Source: Planctomycetaceae bacterium | GTDB lineage: Bacteria; Planctomycetota; Planctomycetia; Pirellulales; Pirellulaceae | DNA: 5,595 nt | Direction of reading: 5' to 3' | Assembly: GCA_012965455.1 (NCBI GenBank) | Contig: DTSG01000047.1 | Span: 1 to 5,595, forward strand | In this document: in pieces, positions 1-4,580 of the stretch | Numbering within the stretch: the first letter of the stretch is position 1 | How the letters are laid out: each line of letters begins with the position of its first letter | Position numbers and translations under genes: made by a program | The notes under the pieces: model-generated | Database searches by the model: none | The model's input: only the letters and a program-made list of their open reading frames with translations | Told to the model about the DNA's origin: nothing

Positions 1-61
1 CGCGTAACAGTAAGACTTGCACAGGTTCGAGTACAAATCTGTGGGACACAGTTCAGCAGAG
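1..61. other. Short stretch with no supported gene
   Basis: This lies downstream of the ATPase gene, where the operon should end. The only structure seen is CTGTG (39-43) / CACAG (47-51), a 5-bp stem with a 3-base loop. On the minus strand it is followed by ATTTGT rather than a run of T. That is too weak to call a terminator. Confidence 0.5.
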
Positions 62-865
62 CTATGTACTCGCTGCCTGGATTCCGTCTGATCCCGACAG
101 CAGCCCGGCCTGCTTAAAACGTCTAATGAATGCTTGCAACCGCTCGGTTTCTGGATTAGTGAGGATCTCGGCCGGGCGGCCTTCTTCTACGATGCGACCT
201 TCGTCAAGGAAGAGCAACCAGTCTCCGACGTCACGTGCGAAGTGCATTTCGTGACTGACGATCAACATCGTCATGCCTTCTTCCGCCAGCTGTCGCATAA
301 CCTCCAACACTTCACCGACTAATTCGGGATCGAGTGCCGACGTCACTTCATCGAACAACATTACTTTGGGTTTCATCGCGAGCGCACGCGCGATTGCAAC
401 ACGCTGCTGTTGGCCGCCCGATAATTTAGAAGGATATTCGTTGATCTTGTCAGACAGGCCAACTTTCTCGAGAAGCTCAGCTGCGAGATCACGCGCCTCA
501 TTCTTAGACAGATTCCGAACATTCACGGGCGCCATGATGATGTTGTCCAGAACAGAGCGATGTGGGAAGAGGTTGAAGCTTTGAAAGACAATACCAACAT
601 CTGCACGCATACGTGCTATTTGACGTTCGGATTGCCGTTTACGTGTACCGTTTTCTCCAAATGTGTAACCAACAGCCTCGCCATCAATCCAGATCTCTCC
701 ACTGTCATATTCCTCAAGAAAATTGACACATCGGAGCATGGTTGATTTACCCGAACCGCTTGGTCCGACAATTGTTAATACCTGTCCGCGATCGAGCTCG
801 AAGCTGACCCCGTTGAGGACTTTCAACGTGCCGAAGCTTTTTTCCAGATTTTTCACTTCAATCAT
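62..865 (-). CDS. Polar amino-acid ABC transporter, ATP-binding subunit (HisP/GlnQ-like)
   Basis: This is the cytoplasmic ATPase that powers the importer encoded just upstream. It is 267 residues, a little longer than the usual 240-260. Every nucleotide-binding motif is intact: Walker A GPSGSGKST (34-42), Q-loop Gln95 in VFQSFNLFPH, signature LSGGQQQR (148-155), Walker B VMLFDE (168-173) with catalytic Glu173, D-loop SALD (176-179) and H-loop His205 in SHEM. Between the first strands and the Q-loop is an insertion of about 20 charged residues (64-86), which is known from HisP-type members and argues for the polar amino-acid subfamily rather than sugar or oligopeptide ATPases. The ending PELVGEVLEVM (180-190) is also typical of HisP/GlnQ. 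The ATG at 865 has a weak GGAA eight bases upstream. The gene lies 46 bases after the second permease and is the last in the operon. The C-terminal tail after about residue 250 is unconserved in character. Family is certain; substrate is unknown. Confidence 0.96.
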   Translation of the reverse strand: MIEVKNLEKSFGTLKVLNGVSFELDRGQVLTIVGPSGSGKSTMLRCVNFLEEYDSGEIWIDGEAVGYTFGENGTRKRQSERQIARMRADVGIVFQSFNLFPHRSVLDNIIMAPVNVRNLSKNEARDLAAELLEKVGLSDKINEYPSKLSGGQQQRVAIARALAMKPKVMLFDEVTSALDPELVGEVLEVMRQLAEEGMTMLIVSHEMHFARDVGDWLLFLDEGRIVEEGRPAEILTNPETERLQAFIRRFKQAGLLSGSDGIQAAST

Positions 866-911
866 GACACAAATTCCATAAGACGCTACAAGCAGAGTAT
901 AGATGGTTCAG

Positions 912-1559
912 CTAATGGCTATATGCGGTCTTCTTTTCTAGCCGTTGAGCAACGATAGCCATTGGATAACAAATAGCGAAATAGATAATCATCGCACCGA
1001 AAAATACCTGAAACGGAGAAAGTGTCCGCTCTGCCACTTCCCGGGCAGCATAGCTGAGTTCCCATACGCCGACTATAGAGACGTAGGCCGTTGATTTGAC
1101 CATCATTATGCAGTTGTTGAGCATCGGTGGTATCGACATTCGGGCGGCCTGTGGAAAGATCACCAGCCGCAGATATTGAGACAACCTCATGCCTACACCT
1201 TTAGCGGCATCAAACTGCGTTCGCGGTACAGCCAGAATAGCGCCACGGGTGATTTCGGTAACGTAGGCTCCACAGTAAATTACTAATGCTCCGCAGACAG
1301 TGACATAGTCTCCTATGTTTACCCCCAGTGCTGGCAGTGCGTAATAAGTGAGGAACATCAGGACCAATATGGGTATTCCCCGGATGACAAAAACGTAACC
1401 TGTAATTATGCGTCGCAGTGCAGTCGGTCCGTAGATGACAAAAATTCCAAGAATAACGCCGAGGAGGGAGCCCGCGATTATCGTTACTACCGACATCCAG
1501 GCTGTATACACCGCACCCTTCATCAGGTACGGAAAACTGGAATAGAGGACGTCAAACAT
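912..1559 (-). CDS. Polar amino-acid ABC transporter, second permease subunit
   Basis: This inner-membrane subunit (215 residues) should pair with the other permease to form the import channel. About five hydrophobic segments are visible, at roughly 17-42, 52-78, 84-105, 148-166 and 184-204. The early motif IRGIPILVLMFL (59-70) corresponds to the RGTPLLVQ motif of HisM/HisQ/GlnP permeases. The cytoplasmic EAA loop that docks on the ATPase is at about 114-138 (TQFDAAKGVG followed by VIFPQAA). Here the first acidic residue is Asp rather than Glu, an acceptable variant. The start at 1559 lies 14 bases after the stop of the first permease. Its likely Shine-Dalgarno AGAGG (1571-1575) overlaps that stop codon (1574-1576), which suggests translational coupling. 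The spacer of 11 bases is long. No substrate can be inferred from a permease of this kind. Confidence 0.94.
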   Translation of the reverse strand: MFDVLYSSFPYLMKGAVYTAWMSVVTIIAGSLLGVILGIFVIYGPTALRRIITGYVFVIRGIPILVLMFLTYYALPALGVNIGDYVTVCGALVIYCGAYVTEITRGAILAVPRTQFDAAKGVGMRLSQYLRLVIFPQAARMSIPPMLNNCIMMVKSTAYVSIVGVWELSYAAREVAERTLSPFQVFFGAMIIYFAICYPMAIVAQRLEKKTAYSH

Positions 1560-1573
1560 TCAGCTAACTGCCT

Positions 1574-2245
1574 CTAAAACCTTACTCGGTAGTGCATTTC
1601 AATAAACCGCATGAGCAGACCCGCACAGGTGGTAATGACAAGAAAAATCAGGGCAATGACGACAAATACCTCAATCGTTGTTGCGCTTTGTTCAACGAGT
1701 TGCTTGCCCACCAGAGTCAATTCTGTCACGCCAATGGCCGACACGAGCGAGGTATCTTTAATCAACAGGACGACCTGATTACCCAGTGGTGGTAATACCT
1801 TGAGTATGGCCTGTGGAAGAATAACCAGGCGCATGACAGAAAATCGTGACATGCCAAGTGCCTTGGCCGCTTCGCGTTGCGTGTTACTTATCGACTCAAT
1901 GGTGCCACGAAATACGTCGGCCAGGTAACAACCGTGTTGTCCCGCTATAGCCAGGACGCCGCAAATAAATGCCGACCAGACTAATCCGATCAGCGGTAGG
2001 CCGAAATACAACACGAATATCTGCAATAGCAGCGGCGTGTTGCGAGAAATTTCGATGTAGACCCTGGCCGGGCCTCGCAGCCACCAGAAGCGCGGCATAA
2101 TCAACGCGACCAGTGCTAGACCCCAAACAAAGGCCAGCACGAGCGCTACTGCTCCCGTTTCAAGCGTCCAGATCAGCCCTATCTGAAAGTCGGGTAGGCT
2201 GCGGATGACATAGTTGAGGTCAAAATATTGATGGATCGTTTCCAT
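1574..2245 (-). CDS. Polar amino-acid ABC transporter, first permease subunit
   Basis: This is the first of two homologous inner-membrane permeases of the importer, 223 residues, a normal length for the HisQ/HisM/GlnP family. Hydrophobic segments fall near 23-50, 72-102, 152-172 and 192-213. The family motif ISRNTPLLLQIFVLYFGLP is at 66-84, with Asn where many members have Gly. The EAA loop that contacts the ATPase is textbook: REAAKALG at 124-131, followed by LPQA at 143-146. The usual Gly-Gln before it appears as Thr-Gln. Its sequence differs clearly from the second permease, so the channel is probably a heterodimer. The ATG at 2245 has no good Shine-Dalgarno, only a GAG about two bases away. 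Expression may therefore be weak, or may rely on read-through past the stem-loop in the gap upstream. The gene follows the binding-protein gene by 121 bases. Confidence 0.94.
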   Translation of the reverse strand: METIHQYFDLNYVIRSLPDFQIGLIWTLETGAVALVLAFVWGLALVALIMPRFWWLRGPARVYIEISRNTPLLLQIFVLYFGLPLIGLVWSAFICGVLAIAGQHGCYLADVFRGTIESISNTQREAAKALGMSRFSVMRLVILPQAILKVLPPLGNQVVLLIKDTSLVSAIGVTELTLVGKQLVEQSATTIEVFVVIALIFLVITTCAGLLMRFIEMHYRVRF

Positions 2246-2265
2246 TACTCAATTGCTGTTACGAA

Positions 2266-2286
2266 TCTTGACATTCTTGGTCAAGA
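2266..2286 (-). repeat. Small inverted repeat just upstream of the first permease
   Basis: TCTTGAC (2266-2272) and GTCAAGA (2280-2286) form a 7-bp stem with a 7-base loop, about 20 bases ahead of the permease start at 2245. It lies right after the main stem-loop and could help set permease translation or be a secondary RNA fold. It is short enough to be chance. Confidence 0.3.
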
Positions 2287-2292
2287 AATGAA

Positions 2293-2326
2293 GACGGCAC
2301 GTGCCCGGAACAGGGCACGTGCCGTC
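2293..2326 (-). terminator. Intercistronic stem-loop after the binding-protein gene (leaky terminator or mRNA-stabilising hairpin)
   Basis: GACGGCACGTGCCC (2293-2306) and GGGCACGTGCCGTC (2313-2326) are perfect inverted complements: a 14-bp, GC-rich stem with a 6-base loop. On the minus strand the hairpin begins about 40 bases after the binding-protein stop and is followed by TTCATTTCTT, a T-rich but interrupted tract. The plus-strand side has no such tract, so the element is directional with the operon. Strong hairpins in this position are known in binding-protein ABC operons (the malE-malF gap is the classic case). There they protect the upstream message or cause partial termination, so that the periplasmic protein exceeds the membrane subunits. 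Each arm also contains the 10-bp palindrome GGCACGTGCC (2296-2305 and 2314-2323), so a DNA-binding role cannot be excluded. Confidence 0.75.
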
Positions 2327-2366
2327 CATTGTGGCAGTACGACCTGAGCACCACAACAGTCTGGTT

Positions 2367-3191
2367 CTAGTAAAATAATTGTTTCGGACGGACGCCAAAC
2401 CACTTTTCAAAGACATCGGCATAGTCGGAAAATCGTGAACCGCCGCGCATGGTACCGACTATCGTGTCGAGGGTCAGCCACCATTTGAAGTCACCTTGAC
2501 GCAGAAACACGGCGTTGTACGTGCGGTCGGTGATCAATTCCGGCAATACAACGACATCGTCATGCTGGGTCGTAAACCAGCCGGCCACTGGTAGATCGAT
2601 CTGCAGGAACTGGGCCCGATTCGTCCGTACCGCCGTCAACAGTGCGGATACGCTATCGAATACATTGCTTTTCGCATTCGGAAAATATCGCTCGTGACGT
2701 TCTTTGCTTTGAGGATTGGTCAGCATCGCGGCGGTGAACTTACTGTCGTTCAAGGTCTTAATGCTGCTGATGCCCAGATCCTTTCTTACCACGATAGCAA
2801 TTCCGGAATCGATGTAGGGCCGCGTAAATGCAACCTTCAATGCGCGATCGGGATAAACGGTAGTGACCTGAATTCCAAAGTCGATTTTGCCACTTTGGGT
2901 GTTGGCCCAGCGTGCCGCAAAACCCTGCTTTACAAATTTAATTTTTTCCGGGTCCTTGAAGAGGCCTTTCGCAATCAAGCGGGCAATGTCGATATCAAAG
3001 CCGACAAGTTCCCCCTTGTCGTTGATGAAGCCAAATGGGGGCGCCTCGCTCGAGACCCCGACTTTGACATAACCGCGGGCGATCACTTCATCGAGCTTGG
3101 ACTTTTCTTCCGCATTGGCTATACCGCTAAGGCCAAGCAGTGCAGTGGTAGCGAGCACCCAGCTTGCTCTTTTGATTATGCGCTTAAACAT
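2367..3191 (-). CDS. Periplasmic amino-acid-binding protein of an ABC importer (SBP_bac_3 type)
   Basis: This is the soluble periplasmic receptor that captures the amino acid and delivers it to the permeases. It is 274 residues, usual for the solute-binding protein family 3. A Sec signal peptide is clear: positive start MFKRIIKR, a hydrophobic core (about 10-24) and a probable cut after IANA (27). There is no lipobox cysteine, so the protein should be free in the periplasm. The mature domain starts with KVGVSSEAPPFGF (43-55) and GFDIDIARLIAKGL (64-77), both family hallmarks. Arg116 sits where family members bind the ligand carboxylate, and Asp199 where many bind the ligand amine. The protein ends with a typical FEKWFG (261-266). 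The ATG at 3191 is fixed by a near-perfect Shine-Dalgarno AAGGAGG (3198-3204) six bases upstream, the strongest in the window and in keeping with high expression. The ligand is not predictable here. Confidence 0.96.
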   Translation of the reverse strand: MFKRIIKRASWVLATTALLGLSGIANAEEKSKLDEVIARGYVKVGVSSEAPPFGFINDKGELVGFDIDIARLIAKGLFKDPEKIKFVKQGFAARWANTQSGKIDFGIQVTTVYPDRALKVAFTRPYIDSGIAIVVRKDLGISSIKTLNDSKFTAAMLTNPQSKERHERYFPNAKSNVFDSVSALLTAVRTNRAQFLQIDLPVAGWFTTQHDDVVVLPELITDRTYNAVFLRQGDFKWWLTLDTIVGTMRGGSRFSDYADVFEKWFGVRPKQLFY

Positions 3192-3197
3192 AGATTT

Positions 3198-3204
3198 CCT
3201 CCTT
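3198..3204 (-). promoter_or_regulatory. Strong ribosome-binding site of the binding-protein gene
   Basis: On the minus strand this reads AAGGAGG, seven bases complementary to the 16S rRNA tail, and ends six bases before the ATG at 3191. It fixes the start codon. It is far stronger than the sites of the other transporter genes, as expected when the receptor must outnumber the membrane complex. Confidence 0.9.
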
Positions 3205-3213
3205 GAGATGGAT

Positions 3214-3233
3214 AGTTATTGACAAGTTATTGA
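3214..3233. repeat. 9-bp direct repeat, 11-bp period, ahead of the binding-protein gene
   Basis: AGTTATTGA occurs at 3214-3222 and again at 3225-3233, so the copies are offset by 11 bases, about one helical turn. They lie just upstream of the Shine-Dalgarno of the binding-protein gene, in the 105-base gap after the class IV aminotransferase. Tandem sites on one face of the helix could be an operator. I could not find a convincing -35/-10 pair in this gap, so a separate promoter here remains unproven. Confidence 0.4.
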
Positions 3234-3296
3234 ACTGCATGTATCGAGGCCAGATCCAAACGTTGTTTTTAGGTTGTCTCGTATGCCCGCCGAACG

Positions 3297-4259
3297 CTAT
3301 CTCGTGTTGGTTAAACGTGCTTGGTCGCGAATTTGCCCAACAATATCGACCCCGACGAGGTCACTCCAGGCATCGAGCAGGCGGCGAGTCACCGGACCAG
3401 GTGCGGGCTCATTCATCGAATGATTATCTATAGTCCCAACCGGCATGACACAAAATGTTCCAGAAGTCAGAAAGGATTCATCGGCATTGTATACATCGTA
3501 CGGTGTATATAAGCCCTCTTCGACAGGAATACCAAGTTTCTCAGCCAGTTCGGTGACGGTCGTCATACTTTCTCCAACGAGTGCACCGCTACGATTGGGC
3601 ATGTGTAAAGTGCCATTAGAGACGAACATGAAATTCGAACCTTGGCTTTCTGTCACATAACCGTTGACATCGAGCATTAGGGGTTGGGCATCTTCGTCCA
3701 CATCACGCGCCTCAAAGGCGGCAATGAAATTATTCATCTTGGCAGAAACTTTTGCTTTGGGGGACAGGCACTGCGGCGGTGTGCGACGTGTGCTTGGGAT
3801 CACCAGTGGCATACCGCTGTCGTCCTCATAATATTTCGCAAAAATAGCCAGATTGATTGGCATACAAAAAACAACGACGGTGGGAGGCATATCCCCGCCA
3901 CGATGCACGCTGCCCTCATCGGGCATGACACCGCGACTAACATGCATTCGACACAGGTAATCGCCGCCCGCTTCTAGAAGCGGGGCGTTGTGGCGGATGA
4001 CCTCTAGTACCTTTTCATAAAACTCCTCCGCGGGCATGCCGATATCAAGACGTGTATACTTCATCGATCGGTATAACCGTTGTACATGCTCCCAGATTCT
4101 GAAAGGTCTGCCTTCGAAAGTGCGTCCCGCATCGTAGACCCCATCGCCCCAGATAAATCCGCGATCGAAGATTGAAAGTGAAGCGCCGCGTTCGGCGATG
4201 ATTTCGCCATTCAGATAGACGACTCGTTCGCCGGCTTCCGCAGAAGTTGAGGTAGCCAT
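3297..4259 (-). CDS. Class IV PLP-dependent aminotransferase (D-amino-acid / branched-chain transaminase-like)
   Basis: This is a cytosolic fold-type IV PLP enzyme of 320 residues, slightly longer than the usual 280-310. The N-terminal signature FDRGFIWGDGVYD (31-43) leads into EHVQRLYRS (57-65), whose Arg61 should hold the cofactor phosphate. The best candidate for the Schiff-base lysine is Lys170 in KVSAKMNNFIAAFEA, which aligns with the family pattern KTLNYLNN. Ala and Lys replace the usual Asn and Tyr. Glu204 in VTESQGSNF matches the Glu that binds the pyridine nitrogen, and TSGTF (265-269) matches the late phosphate-binding turn. The family includes D-alanine and branched-chain aminotransferases and aminodeoxychorismate lyase, and I cannot choose between them securely. 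I place the start at 4259 rather than at the in-frame ATG at 4385. It has AAGGAGA upstream, the -10 lies inside the longer reading frame, and homology begins near residue 13. It is the first gene of the probable transporter operon. Confidence 0.92.
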   Translation of the reverse strand: MATSTSAEAGERVVYLNGEIIAERGASLSIFDRGFIWGDGVYDAGRTFEGRPFRIWEHVQRLYRSMKYTRLDIGMPAEEFYEKVLEVIRHNAPLLEAGGDYLCRMHVSRGVMPDEGSVHRGGDMPPTVVVFCMPINLAIFAKYYEDDSGMPLVIPSTRRTPPQCLSPKAKVSAKMNNFIAAFEARDVDEDAQPLMLDVNGYVTESQGSNFMFVSNGTLHMPNRSGALVGESMTTVTELAEKLGIPVEEGLYTPYDVYNADESFLTSGTFCVMPVGTIDNHSMNEPAPGPVTRRLLDAWSDLVGVDIVGQIRDQARLTNTR

Positions 4260-4270
4260 ATTCTTGAATA

Positions 4271-4277
4271 TCTCCTT
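4271..4277 (-). promoter_or_regulatory. Ribosome-binding site supporting the 4259 start of the class IV aminotransferase
   Basis: The minus strand reads AAGGAGA here, 11 bases before the ATG at 4259. The spacing is a little long but the match is good. It favours this start over the in-frame ATG at 4385, which would add 42 residues without family character. Confidence 0.7.
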
Positions 4278-4301
4278 GTTGTCACCTGGACCTAAGTAAG
4301 C

Positions 4302-4330
4302 ACTATAGGGAAACGACGCGATTGCAGCAA
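4302..4330 (-). promoter_or_regulatory. Predicted promoter for the class IV aminotransferase / transporter operon
   Basis: Minus-strand -35 TTGCTG (4325-4330) and -10 TATAGT (4302-4307) are separated by exactly 17 bases. The -10 matches the sigma-70 consensus at five of six positions and the -35 at three of six. Transcription would begin near 4295, leaving a leader of about 36 bases with the AAGGAGA site. The -35 is covered by the Lrp-like palindrome at 4325-4339. The call rests on consensus inspection only. Confidence 0.5.
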
Positions 4331-4339
4331 TATCTGCTA
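4325..4339. promoter_or_regulatory. Candidate Lrp/AsnC-family operator in the divergent control region
   Basis: CAGCAATATCTGCTA fits the published E. coli Lrp consensus, as I remember it (YAGHAWATTWTDCTR), at 12 of 15 positions, including both outer half-sites. It lies over the -35 of the leftward promoter and one base from the -35 of the weaker rightward one, so one bound protein could control both directions. Lrp/AsnC proteins commonly regulate amino-acid transport and D-amino-acid catabolic genes from divergent sites, which fits the neighbours. No regulator gene is visible in the window. Confidence 0.45.
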
Positions 4340-4340
4340 A

Positions 4341-4368
4341 TTGCCTGAATCGTGATATATAAGATAAA
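4341..4368 (+). promoter_or_regulatory. Weak predicted promoter toward the oxidoreductase remnant and class III aminotransferase
   Basis: TTGCCT (4341-4346) and GATAAA (4363-4368) each match consensus at four of six positions, with a 16-base spacer in an AT-rich stretch. An alternative -10, TATAAG (4358-4363), matches better but lacks a -35 at the right distance. No other promoter is visible before the class III aminotransferase, whose transcription may therefore start here and run through the remnant. Confidence 0.3.
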
Positions 4369-4397
4369 TCATCGTTGCAGACCAAACAAGGAATACG

Positions 4398-4551
4398 ATG
4401 TCTGTTCAGAATATCGTCGTCATTGGTGCGGGCACTGTCGGTGTTTGTTGCGCGTTATATCTGCAGCGTGACCGGCAAGTTAATCGGCAATCTTGTCGCA
4501 GGAAGAATCAGCAACGCTGCTTTAACTGCATTCCGGGCAAATCGCTTTTAA
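4398..4551 (+). pseudogene. Internally deleted FAD-dependent D-amino-acid dehydrogenase/oxidase (DadA/DAO-like) remnant
   Basis: The start is intact: AAGGAA (4388-4393) precedes an ATG at 4398 that opens NIVVIGAGTVGVCCALYLQRD, a beta-alpha-beta FAD-binding start with a GxGxxG turn, typical of DadA and related DAO-family enzymes. After about codon 24 the similarity stops. In another frame, from 4468, the sequence reads VTGKLIGNLVAGR and ends LTAFRANRF at a TAA (4549-4551). This closely resembles the C-terminal helix and tail of the same family (pattern G-R-L-I-x-x-L-V-x-G-R ... P-F-R-x-x-R-F). So the two ends of one gene appear to be joined, out of frame, with about 350 codons missing (the family is usually 400-430 residues). 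As it stands, the first frame encodes a 55-residue peptide stopping at 4565, 15 bases before the next gene. It cannot be an active oxidoreductase. Deletion in the organism and assembly error are both possible. Confidence 0.8.
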
Positions 4552-4580
4552 TATTGGTTGCATAAAACAGGACCTTAAGC

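Noticed and set aside
19..45. Possible tRNA T-arm, because GGTTCGAGT resembles a T-loop
   Set aside because: The flanking complementary bases CACAG/CTGTG leave a 14-base loop instead of 7, and no other tRNA arm is visible.
39..51. Hairpin CTGTG-GGA-CACAG as terminator of the transporter operon
   Set aside because: The stem is only 5 bp and there is no T run after it on the minus strand; the operon may end beyond the window.
134..745. Several plus-strand open frames of 61-103 codons opposite the ATPase
   Set aside because: They lie opposite an ATPase with every motif intact and have no domain or ribosome-binding support.
2694..3206. 170-codon plus-strand open frame opposite the binding-protein gene
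   Set aside because: It is antisense to a clear family-3 binding protein with signal peptide and strong ribosome-binding site; its translation shows no recognisable domain.
3205..3296. Separate promoter for the binding-protein gene
   Set aside because: The best pairs found (for example TTGGAT with TTCAAT, 19-base spacer) match consensus poorly.
4260..4385. Longer start for the class IV aminotransferase (42 extra residues from an ATG at 4385)
   Set aside because: The extension has no family character, spans the predicted promoter and Lrp-like site, and the ATG at 4259 has a good AAGGAGA site.
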